A DNA stretch of 37,528 nucleotides, taken from a virus. A model generated the notes under the pieces. The model did not search any database. It saw only the letters and a program-made list of their open reading frames with translations, and was not told where the DNA came from. The stretch lies in the IMG/VR virus record IMGVR_UViG_3300045922_001162, positions 1 to 37,528 of that record; one strand, given 5' to 3'. This document shows, piece by piece, positions 29,044 to 35,935 of this stretch (its first letter is position 1; each line of letters starts with the position of its first letter). The position numbers and the translations under genes are program-made.

Positions 29044-29160
29044 GTCCGCCTGTGCGGACGCAGGTGACGGGCGGGCGGGCACAGGGAGCGAGAGACCGGG
29101 TGGCCCGAGGCCCGGTCACGCCATCCCGCCCGCCCGTCGGCCTGCCTGCCAGCAGGCAGG
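29044..29160. repeat. Nested hairpins in the gap between recE-like and sak4-like genes
   Basis: Three structures fill the gap: GTCCGC-CTGT-GCGGAC (29044-29059); a 14-bp perfect inverted repeat GACGGGCGGGCGGG (29066-29079) with its complement at 29125-29138, enclosing GACCGGG and CCCGGTC (29094-29117); and CCTGCCTG-CCAG-CAGGCAGG (29141-29160), a dispersed-family copy. Confidence 0.7.
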
Positions 29161-29161
29161 T

Positions 29162-29959
29162 TCACACGTAATCGAACGCCCGGACCTCCTCGTATCCCGT
29201 GGGCCAGAGGTTCCGGGACTCGCACTCGCCGAGTCGCGCAATCGCCGCCTCGTTCTCCCGCCGGGCGACGGCCAGCGTCTGCTCCGACATCCGCCACACG
29301 CCGCAGCGATAGGGCGGCTTCTTCTCGACGGCGATGACGTGGACGGCCGCATCCTCACCCGTCGCCCGCGCGACGAGGGCGTGATAGAAGGCGAACTGGT
29401 GCGCGTAGTTGAAGCGCCGCGCGTCGGCCTCGAACCACGTCAGGTCGTCGCAGGTCTTCAGGTCGATGACGCCGCGCTCGGGATTGAAGAAGTCCAGCCG
29501 CGCCTGGCACGGGCGGCCGCAATACTCGGCCCGGACAACGCCCTCGGCCACGCCATCGCACAGCAGTTCGGCGGCGATGACATGGGAGCGGACGCCCGTC
29601 GCGAGGTTGACGATCAGCGCGAACTGCTCGTCGGTGATGACCGGCTTGCCCTGTGCCGCCGCCCAGTCGGCGTAGGCCTGGGTGTTCGCGCCGAAGGGCT
29701 TGCCCGTGCGGGCGTTGATGGGTCCGCCGACGGCGTACTCCGCGTCGAATCGCTCACGGCCTTCGAGGATGAGCACGTGCGCCGCCCGGCCCAGGAGATA
29801 GGCGGGCCGGTCCTCGTCGGGCACGAGGCCTTGTACCTTGTGCCAGTAGAGCAGGGGGCACTTGCGGAAGTCGGCCAGTTGATGCGAGGTGAGGAACTCC
29901 TTGGCCTTCTCGCGGTACTCGGCGTCGGATTCGCCGACGAGAAAGTCGAGGGTCGCCAT
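29162..29959 (-). CDS. RecE-like PD-(D/E)XK exonuclease
   Basis: A 265-residue nuclease of the RecE (exonuclease VIII)-like PD-(D/E)XK group. It has GRAAHVLILEG (57-67, with His61), CQARLDFFN (151-159, Asp156), GVIDLKT (163-169, the D..K of the signature) and YAHQFAFYHAL (185-195, the Q...Y motif). It degrades one strand at double-strand ends so that the Sak4-like protein can anneal. ATG at 29959 follows AAGGAGG and overlaps the preceding stop by one base. The gene order recE-like, sak4-like, DUF669 supports the call. Confidence 0.88.
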   Translation of the reverse strand: MATLDFLVGESDAEYREKAKEFLTSHQLADFRKCPLLYWHKVQGLVPDEDRPAYLLGRAAHVLILEGRERFDAEYAVGGPINARTGKPFGANTQAYADWAAAQGKPVITDEQFALIVNLATGVRSHVIAAELLCDGVAEGVVRAEYCGRPCQARLDFFNPERGVIDLKTCDDLTWFEADARRFNYAHQFAFYHALVARATGEDAAVHVIAVEKKPPYRCGVWRMSEQTLAVARRENEAAIARLGECESRNLWPTGYEEVRAFDYV

Positions 29960-30249
29960 CACTCGGCCTCCTTCGCAGGAAGCCAGGTCAGGCTCATCCG
30001 GCCGGTGACGTCGCAGATGCGCGCCGGGCCGTTCTCGACCAGACCCGCATCGCGGAGTTCCGGCAGACGGCGGGAAGGAGCGTGTCGTTCGAGCCCGACC
30101 GCGACGGCGATTTCCGCCGCCGTCTGGCCGGGTTTTCTCAGGACTTCATCGAGGCAAATCTGCCTGTGCGCTCCGGCGCGTCCGCTCGCTTCGGCCTCGC
30201 GTGCCGCTTCATGCGACGTGAATGGATCGCTGTTTCTCGCTCGGGCCAT
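29959..30249 (-). CDS. Winged-helix phage regulator
   Basis: A 96-residue protein. It begins MARARNSDPFTSHEAAREA, the SDPFTSHEAA motif being frequent at the start of small phage winged-helix proteins, followed by HRQICLDEVLRKPGQTAAEI (recognition helix region), LERHAPSRRLPELRDAGLVE and the wing. ATG at 30249 follows GGGAG at the right spacing; ATG at 30255 would couple to the previous stop as ATGA. It is likely a DNA-binding regulator of early genes. Confidence 0.8.
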   Translation of the reverse strand: MARARNSDPFTSHEAAREAEASGRAGAHRQICLDEVLRKPGQTAAEIAVAVGLERHAPSRRLPELRDAGLVENGPARICDVTGRMSLTWLPAKEAE

Positions 30250-30251
30250 GG

Positions 30252-30443
30252 TCATCTCCCTGTGTGCTGCGTACTGGTCTCCGCCTTGGGTCCTGTCGTG
30301 CGGCCCGGCGCGGTTCGCTCGTCCTTGCGGTTCTTGATGAAGGTCACGAGCATGTCCGCCACCGTGCCGACCAGTTCGTCCGTCTCGCGCTCCGAAAGGG
30401 CCTCGTAGTGCCGCGTGATCTGGATGGAGGGGGTGGTCGTCAC
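30252..30443 (-). CDS. Small hypothetical protein of the early operon
   Basis: A 63-residue protein starting GTG at 30443 behind GGAGGG. One amphipathic helix (YEALSERETDELVGTVADML) is visible, then a basic, polar tail (NRKDERTAPGRTTGPK). The gap to the previous gene is 3 bases and it overlaps or abuts the next. No family is recognised. Confidence 0.6.
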   Translation of the reverse strand: MTTTPSIQITRHYEALSERETDELVGTVADMLVTFIKNRKDERTAPGRTTGPKAETSTQHTGR

Positions 30444-30446
30444 CGG

Positions 30447-30800
30447 CTATGCCCTCCGAATGGCCAGAAGGAAGTCCTCGATGGCCGGGTGCGGCTTGAG
30501 GCTGGGGCGCGTCGTCGCGTCGCCGTTCCCGCCGTCCCCCTTGGCCTCGATGCGCCGAAGGGCCTTGCCCCGGATGACGTCCAGGTTCTTCACCAGCCGC
30601 CAGACGAGGTCGTCGTCCAGCCGATGCACCGCTACCAAGCCGCCGATGACCAGGGCCTCTTCCTCGAAGAGGTCGTTGATGAGTTGTCTGGCCTCGGTTC
30701 GGGTGAGCATCTCCGTCGCTCCTGGGTCGCCGGTCATTCGCTTCGTCTCCGAAAGACAAAAGGCCGGGGGAGGGGCGTCGAGCGGGACAGGATTCCTCAT
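30447..30800 (-). CDS. Small helical protein coupled to the sigma-like gene
   Basis: A 117-residue protein whose ATG (30800) overlaps the sigma-like stop as ATGA and follows a perfect AGGAGG. After a Pro-rich N-terminus the sequence is helical: LTRTEARQLINDLFEEEALV, then VHRLDDDLVWRLVKNLDVIR. The C-terminus has PAIEDFLLAIRR. The tight coupling suggests a partner of the sigma-like protein, for example an antagonist or cofactor, but this is inference. Confidence 0.65.
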   Translation of the reverse strand: MRNPVPLDAPPPAFCLSETKRMTGDPGATEMLTRTEARQLINDLFEEEALVIGGLVAVHRLDDDLVWRLVKNLDVIRGKALRRIEAKGDGGNGDATTRPSLKPHPAIEDFLLAIRRA

Positions 30801-31552
30801 CGCCCCTCCTCGGCCCTGCGGATGGCGGCCTCGGCCCGGAGGCGGCGCTTGCGTGCGAGATCGCAGCTCATGCCGGTCTCGCGGGCGTACTGCGCGGCGG
30901 ATTTGCCGTAGACGCGGGTGCCCACGAGGAGAAGGAAATCGGCCTCCGATATGCGGCCGGCGTCCGCGTGCTCGCGGAGGCGCTTGATCTCGGCGTCCTG
31001 CTTGGAGCGCAGGTCCATCGCGTCGAAGTCGAGTTCCTCACCGCCCTCCAGCAACTCTTCGAGCTGCTCTGGGTCGGTCGCCGTCTCGCGCTCGCCGAGC
31101 CGCCAGACGCGGCGGTACTCGTCGTGGAGCCGGTGGATGGTGCCGCTCACGAGCCTCTGGACGAGGCTGTCGGTCCGACGGCGGACGTTCAGCCTGCAGA
31201 CGGTCTGAAGGAACGCCCACTGGACGTTCTGCCAGCGCTCGTCGGCGTCGGTGTCCCAGTGCTTCTTGCGGTTGAAGATGGAGTCCAGGCCCGGCCAAAA
31301 GACGGCCAGGAGCACGGCCCGCCAGCGCGGGTCGCGGTCAGCCGCGTGGGTCTTGAGGATGGCCAGCAGCGCCTCCTCCTTGGGCGGGTCGTCGGACGTT
31401 CCCTCGCGCATGAACGCGATGAAGTCCGTCCAGTCGCCGAACCGGCGAAGGAAGGCGTGGGCCTCGTGAAGTTGCCGCAGGAGGGAGGTGTAGGTCTCGC
31501 CCCCGAGTTCCTGCTCCAGCCGCTTACGGTCGTGATTTCTGTTCGAGCGCAT
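30797..31552 (-). CDS. Sigma-factor-like protein
   Basis: A 251-residue protein with the layout of sigma70-family or ECF-like factors. A region 2-like segment lies at 78-125 (WRAVLLAVFWPGLDSIFNRK, DERWQNVQWAFLQTVCRLNV), a middle helical segment at 130-165, and a region 4-like HTH at 204-245 (DFLLLVGTRVYGKSAAQYAR, TGMSCDLARKRRLRAEAAIR). I am not sure of the family, because the region 2 signature is loose. It may redirect host RNA polymerase to phage promoters. The ATG at 31552 has no ribosome binding site and lies at the edge of a hairpin loop (31532-31575), so translation may be controlled or another start used. Confidence 0.6.
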   Translation of the reverse strand: MRSNRNHDRKRLEQELGGETYTSLLRQLHEAHAFLRRFGDWTDFIAFMREGTSDDPPKEEALLAILKTHAADRDPRWRAVLLAVFWPGLDSIFNRKKHWDTDADERWQNVQWAFLQTVCRLNVRRRTDSLVQRLVSGTIHRLHDEYRRVWRLGERETATDPEQLEELLEGGEELDFDAMDLRSKQDAEIKRLREHADAGRISEADFLLLVGTRVYGKSAAQYARETGMSCDLARKRRLRAEAAIRRAEEGR

Positions 31553-31698
31553 GAAGCGCTCGGGTCAGAAATCACCGTGGCGGCATCAGATCAGGGATTG
31601 GGCGAGCGATAACCGCCTAGACAGACAGCGGTTACGGGCGAACTGCGGGCGCGAAGATTTTTCGGAAATGCCGGCGAAACGCCGGTCAGAAATTACCG
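31532..31698. promoter_or_regulatory. Hairpins and a repeated CAGAAATYAC motif around the sigma-like start
   Basis: GTGATTTCTG (31532-31541) pairs with CAGAAATCAC (31566-31575), and inside it CGAGCGC pairs with GCGCTCG around loop ATGAA, so 17 pairs enclose the start codon region of the sigma-like gene. A third copy of the motif, GGTCAGAAATTACCG, lies at 31684-31698. Between them are TAACCGC (31610-31616) with its complement GCGGTTA (31628-31634), and CCGGCG-AAA-CGCCGG (31671-31685). The 140-base gap holds no gene. Confidence 0.6.
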
Positions 31699-32370
31699 AG
31701 CGGCACCCTCGACGTGCTGGCTTCCGATCACCAGGTTATCGATGACCTTGAGAATGGACGTATCCCACGGGAAGCGGTCCTGCTGCTCTGTCCATGCACC
31801 AGCCATCTCAGCAAATGCTCTGTCAGCAGCTACAGCGGCAAAGAAATCGGAGACGATGCCTCGCAGCAACGCCCACTCAGTCGCCAAATCGTTCTTGATG
31901 TTCTTGTTGCCGCGAAGGTACTTCAGCGTGTACTCCCGATCAATCGGAGGCACCACATTGGGCATCATGTGGTGCATCACTTTCGAGTTGCCTACGAGGC
32001 GGGTCTCCGTCGCCATGATCCTGATACCACAGAAGACCTCCTTGATGGTATCCCAGTCATGGTTGGTCATTGCCGAAAGGTTGAACTTCTGCGCCAGCGC
32101 AATTCTGCCGCGGAAAGGTGCAACGCTGTGGCAGAAGGTGCCGAAGTCTTGCATCTTGGACCCGCCTTTGCCCATTCTGTGCATGCCCCAAGAAGCAAGC
32201 GTGGCGTAGACATATTCGAGGTGTTGCTCGGTCACTTCCGGGCTTCTGGTCGCAAGGGATCGCCGGTGAAAATGAAGACTTGGCCCACCGAACCGCTCCG
32301 CTTGGTAGTATGCGCGGTGATACGTTTCGGCATTCGCAAGGATGTCAGCTATCTGCTGTTCAAATGGCAT
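31693..32370 (-). CDS. Unrecognised protein, third gene of the repressor-linked cassette
   Basis: A 225-residue protein of unknown function and visibly lower GC than its neighbours. The sequence is helical with aromatic residues: NAETYHRAYYQAERFGGPSL, EYVYATLASWGMHRMGKGG, NHDWDTIKEVFCGIRIMATE and MMPNVVPPIDREYTLKYLRG. The PPIDREYTLKYL and MGKGGSKM motifs look conserved-family like, but I cannot name it. ATG at 32370 follows AGAGAG; TTG at 32376 is an alternative. Composition suggests separate acquisition as cargo. It lies 45 bases after the second cassette gene. Confidence 0.7.
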   Translation of the reverse strand: MPFEQQIADILANAETYHRAYYQAERFGGPSLHFHRRSLATRSPEVTEQHLEYVYATLASWGMHRMGKGGSKMQDFGTFCHSVAPFRGRIALAQKFNLSAMTNHDWDTIKEVFCGIRIMATETRLVGNSKVMHHMMPNVVPPIDREYTLKYLRGNKNIKNDLATEWALLRGIVSDFFAAVAADRAFAEMAGAWTEQQDRFPWDTSILKVIDNLVIGSQHVEGAAR

Positions 32371-32415
32371 CGGCAAGGTTCTCTCTTGAACTTTCCGCAG
32401 TCCTGAAAACCCGGG

Positions 32416-33888
32416 TCAGGTCGCGCCAAGCACATCAAATAACGCGACCCACTTCTCCTCAATCTCCGCGAACTCGAAGGGCGAGTCGTCGATGCCCATG
32501 AGCTTGCTCAACGCGCCGCAGAGTTCCAGCATCCCCTTGTCGTCGGCCTTGCGCTGGACTGTTCCTTTCCCGGCGAGGACCGCCAGGAGCGCCTGACCGG
32601 CCCGGTTGGGTCGATTGCGGTCGTCGGCCAGGCCCAGCGTGCGCAGGTCATAAGTCCGCTCGACGGTGCCCTCCCGCTCGGCGGCCTCCCACCGATGTAC
32701 ATCCCCGCCGTCTTCCTCGTCCTCTGCGTAACTGGAGGCAGAAACCGTCTCGTTGGCGGTCACGGCGATGCGAACGCCGGTGTCGTCGTGCGCGGCGATG
32801 GATACGTCCGTCCATGACGCGCCCGCCGGCGTGGGGAATTGCAGCATCCGTTCGGACGAGATACGGAAGGCCGTTCGGTAGGCCGACTCATCCTTGGCGT
32901 ATGAGATGCACTCGCCCTCGACACCGGGCAGAAGCGCCGCGAGGCGCTGGCGCAGGTCCGACACGTACTGCTTGAGGTTGGTCCGGGTCTTTTCGTCAAC
33001 GGCCTTGAACGGCAGGACGCCCCCGTGCATGCCGAACATCTTGAGCAGCGTCCACAGGCGGTCCGGCGTGTCCTTCTTTCGCCGCTCCTCGAAGCCGGCC
33101 TCTTGGAAGGTGTAATCCTTCCGTTTGCCCCTGGCCTCGACGCGAAGCGCGGCGTCCGTGACTACGAACCGCACGTCGGCCCACGTCGTGCCGGCAGGAG
33201 TGGGGAAGGATACCAGCGGGACAGCCGGGGTCTTCTTCCTGCCCGTGGCCAGCACAGCTTCGAGGTGTCCACGGTCGACGGACAGGCCCGTCTCATTCCA
33301 CGCGGCCACGGTCTTGAGCGCCACCACCGGCGGCGCGTCGCCGTTCCAGATGTCTTCGGGCGGCACTTCACCGGCGACCAGCACGAGCGCCGACTTGGCG
33401 GCGTTCAGGTGCGTGCTTTTTCCCAGGACTTCGGCCGCGTCCTGCCACGTCAGCCCGCGCGCCAGGAACAACTCGCGGGATAGTCCGGCGACGGTGGCCT
33501 TGCCCAGGAACCAGACGCGGCCGGGCACGACTTCCTCGATGTCGCCTGCCAATTCCAAGGCCCGGGCGGTGGCGTTTGCAATGCCGCCAAAATCGACCTC
33601 CCACTGCACGAGCCGGTCGAGGGGGACGCGCACGCGGCCGTGTTCCGGGCAGTATATGTAGGCACGCACGGGCGAGCGGCGCGGACTCTCGATGAACGTC
33701 ACGTCCTCGATGTGCCCCTCGGAGCATGCGTCGCAGACGACCGACGTAGCGTTCTCGACCTGGCGGACAAGCCCGGCGTCGGTGAACCGCTCGATCAGGC
33801 CGTCGTCCCACGCCGCGACCACGTCACCGCTGAATCGCGGTTCCTTGGCGTCGGCTCGTTCCCAGATCAGGACGAGGGGATCACTCAC
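32416..33888 (-). CDS. Unrecognised protein with internal duplication, second cassette gene
   Basis: A 490-residue protein. The N-terminus has VVCDACSEG and, further on, IYCPEHGRV, four ligands that may bind zinc (about residues 51-83). Two halves from about 225 and 350 share FPTPAGTTWADV and FPTPAGASWTDV followed by strands, so the region is an internal duplication. The C-terminus is helical. GTG at 33888 overlaps the stop of the first gene by eight bases, so the pair is translationally coupled and probably acts together. No catalytic motif is visible. Function unknown; a defence or cargo role is inferred from position. Confidence 0.7.
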   Translation of the reverse strand: MSDPLVLIWERADAKEPRFSGDVVAAWDDGLIERFTDAGLVRQVENATSVVCDACSEGHIEDVTFIESPRRSPVRAYIYCPEHGRVRVPLDRLVQWEVDFGGIANATARALELAGDIEEVVPGRVWFLGKATVAGLSRELFLARGLTWQDAAEVLGKSTHLNAAKSALVLVAGEVPPEDIWNGDAPPVVALKTVAAWNETGLSVDRGHLEAVLATGRKKTPAVPLVSFPTPAGTTWADVRFVVTDAALRVEARGKRKDYTFQEAGFEERRKKDTPDRLWTLLKMFGMHGGVLPFKAVDEKTRTNLKQYVSDLRQRLAALLPGVEGECISYAKDESAYRTAFRISSERMLQFPTPAGASWTDVSIAAHDDTGVRIAVTANETVSASSYAEDEEDGGDVHRWEAAEREGTVERTYDLRTLGLADDRNRPNRAGQALLAVLAGKGTVQRKADDKGMLELCGALSKLMGIDDSPFEFAEIEEKWVALFDVLGAT

Positions 33889-35059
33889 GTTCGAGCCCCC
33901 AGCGTTTCAGGTATTTCTTGGCCACCAGATGCTCCGGCTTGTCCTTCAGGTTGCAGGAGTCGGGCATCGATATCCTGAAGGAGACCGTCTTGTCCCGGCG
34001 GCCGTCGCCGTTGTTGAACCGCATCTGAATGACAGCCGATGTCACATTGACCATCGAGAGCGGGAGCCGCTGCTCGTGCAGGGCCTCCTGCACGAGATCG
34101 TGAATGTCCGCAGGAGCGCCCTTCGGAGGCACCTCGAACGTAATGCGCTTGCGCTCATTGCCGACGATGGAGAGCCGCATCTGCCGCAATCGAACCTCCG
34201 AGATGCGATCCTCCGGCTCCGTAGGGAAAGCGAACGCGCGGTTCTTGAGCCCGTTCAACTCGTAAGGGTGCGAGTTCCTGTTCTCCTCGCCGAGTTCCTC
34301 CTGAAGGATGGTGCGACTGAAGAGTTTCTGCAGGTCCTGCTTCAGGCTCTTGTCGCCCTGCGCGTAGAGGTCGAGCGTGCCATCCACGGGGTCATAGATG
34401 AAGACCACCTCGAACGCGGGATTCTGCCGCCGCCGCTCGAACCGCCCCTGGTCGTCGTATCCGATGAACGTGTCGGTGTAGTCCTTCGGGTAGGCGAAGA
34501 AGTAATGGTAACGGTCCGCCCGAAGGTAGTGCTCCACGTTGCACCACTTCCCGCGGCCCTGGTTCTCCCGGTAGTACGCCCCCAGCGCATCCCCAAGTTC
34601 CTTGATCGCCCGGGCAGACAGGTCCGGGGACTTCTTGGGCATGTCCTTCCGCTTGCGCCAGTAGCGGCCGTTGAGGTGGTCGGCGCGGTCCAGGATGGAG
34701 ACGAGGCCGAACAGTTCCCGGTGGTTGAGGAAGACCCAGAAGGCCTTGTTGAGGAAGCCATCGTGGGCCTCGAGTTCCGCCGCCAGGTCCACGTCGGGGT
34801 CGTGAAACCCGCTCTCGTCTATCAGCGCCCGCGTGCCGTCCTCAGAGGCCAGGTCGAAGATGTCCCGGAAATCCTGTTCGACCTCCTCGACCTTATCCTC
34901 GGGCAGGGCTTGCCACGCGGTATAGACGCCATCGACGTCCGTCTCCTCGAGGTTGTCCCAATCGATGTCGCCCAGTTCGCCTCGGGCTGTGAAATACTCC
35001 CTGAGCAGCGCGTTCTCCGCCTGCCGCAGGAACAACTTGGGTGCGTAGTCGTTCGCCAT
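33881..35059 (-). CDS. Unrecognised protein, first gene of the repressor-linked cassette
   Basis: A 392-residue protein, starting 14 bases after the repressor gene with a good AAGGAG. The first half is acidic and helical (LREYFTARGELGDIDWDNLE, EDKVEEVEQDFRDIFDLASE). A middle part has AIKELGDALGAYYRENQGRG followed by YHYFFAYPKDYTDTFIGYDD, and later FEVVFIYDPVDGTLDLYAQ. The C-terminal third is beta-rich (VRLRQMRLSIVGNERKRITF) and ends in KKYLKRWGLERE. I recognise no family. Because it follows the repressor on one message, it is probably expressed in the lysogen. Confidence 0.7.
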   Translation of the reverse strand: MANDYAPKLFLRQAENALLREYFTARGELGDIDWDNLEETDVDGVYTAWQALPEDKVEEVEQDFRDIFDLASEDGTRALIDESGFHDPDVDLAAELEAHDGFLNKAFWVFLNHRELFGLVSILDRADHLNGRYWRKRKDMPKKSPDLSARAIKELGDALGAYYRENQGRGKWCNVEHYLRADRYHYFFAYPKDYTDTFIGYDDQGRFERRRQNPAFEVVFIYDPVDGTLDLYAQGDKSLKQDLQKLFSRTILQEELGEENRNSHPYELNGLKNRAFAFPTEPEDRISEVRLRQMRLSIVGNERKRITFEVPPKGAPADIHDLVQEALHEQRLPLSMVNVTSAVIQMRFNNGDGRRDKTVSFRISMPDSCNLKDKPEHLVAKKYLKRWGLERE

Positions 35060-35073
35060 CGGCCACTCCTTGC

Positions 35074-35715
35074 CTATATCTGTTGTGGAAAGCGGCCGAT
35101 GTGACGCTGAATGCCGACCACCTTCCCCTGGATTCTGAATTCGCCCGTCCGCACGTGGATGGGCCGCATCGCGCTGTTCGCCGGTTCGAGCCGGACACCA
35201 TCGCCCTCGCGGTGGAACCGTTTGAGCGTGGCCTCGTCGTCGATGAGCGCCACGACGACGTCGCCGTCCTCGGCGGTCTCTTGCTTGCGGATGATGACGT
35301 AGTCGCCGTCGAGGATGCCCGCGTCGACCATGCTGTCGCCGACCACCTGAAGCGCGAAGCCGCCGCCCCCGCGAAGAAGTTCCTTGTTCACGTGGAGCGT
35401 CCCGGTCTCGTGCTCGATGGCCTCGACGGGACGCCCCGCCGGGATTCGGCCGACGATGGGCACCTCCACGCAGCCGCAGGGCACGCGCTTCCGTCCCTTG
35501 ACGATGAGCGACCGCGCGCCCAGCTCACCGCGTTCCAGGTAGCCCTTCCGCTCCAGTTCCTTCAGCAGGTGGAAGACGCTGGAACTCTTGATGCCGAAGG
35601 CGTCGCCGATTTCGCGCACCGTCGGCGGCATGCCGTGGTCGCGGATGAACGCCTTGACCCAGGCCAGTATCTCCCGCTGTCGCGGGGTCGGTTCCTTTGA
35701 TGCCGGTCGTGCCAT
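35074..35715 (-). CDS. LexA/CI-type prophage repressor
   Basis: A 213-residue repressor with an N-terminal winged HTH like LexA (PRQREILAWVKAFIRDHGMP, PTVREIGDAFGIKSSSVFHL) and a C-terminal S24 peptidase domain: self-cleavage site Ala93-Gly94 (PIVGRIPAGRP), Ser128 in VVGDSMV and Lys165 in EATLKRF form the Ser-Lys dyad. Cleavage during DNA damage would release the prophage. ATG at 35715 follows AAAGGAG. It lies next to the recombinase and upstream of three unknown genes. It could be a true LexA carried by the phage; the position favours a phage repressor. Confidence 0.9.
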   Translation of the reverse strand: MARPASKEPTPRQREILAWVKAFIRDHGMPPTVREIGDAFGIKSSSVFHLLKELERKGYLERGELGARSLIVKGRKRVPCGCVEVPIVGRIPAGRPVEAIEHETGTLHVNKELLRGGGGFALQVVGDSMVDAGILDGDYVIIRKQETAEDGDVVVALIDDEATLKRFHREGDGVRLEPANSAMRPIHVRTGEFRIQGKVVGIQRHIGRFPQQI

Positions 35716-35745
35716 CGCCGGTGCTCCTTTCAGCCAGACCCGAAC

Positions 35746-35774
35746 ATTATATCTAACGTCCGTTAGCAGTCCAA
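35746..35774 (-). promoter_or_regulatory. Repressor promoter with operator in its spacer
   Basis: On the minus strand there is TTGGAC (35769-35774), a 17-base spacer and TATAAT (35746-35751), close to consensus. The spacer holds CTAACGTCCGTTAG (35753-35766), a perfect palindrome of two 6-bp arms around TC. Binding of a dimeric repressor there would block the promoter, so the repressor gene is probably autoregulated. Confidence 0.8.
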
Positions 35775-35935
35775 TGCTTTTTCCCCGTCCCGCATGTGCT
35801 TCCCGCAGGGGCCTTTTGAGAAGTGGAAGAACCGGGCAGGAATCCCCTTGGCTTTTCCGCCCGGATGAGCAAGGGTGTGGTCGTGGTTGGCGGCGCAAGT
35901 GTCCGCCAGGAAACATGTTAGGAGAACATGGCCCG

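Noticed and set aside
31671-31685. CCGGCG-AAA-CGCCGG as a rho-independent terminator of the cassette
   Set aside because: The stem is only six pairs, and no T-run follows on the minus strand.
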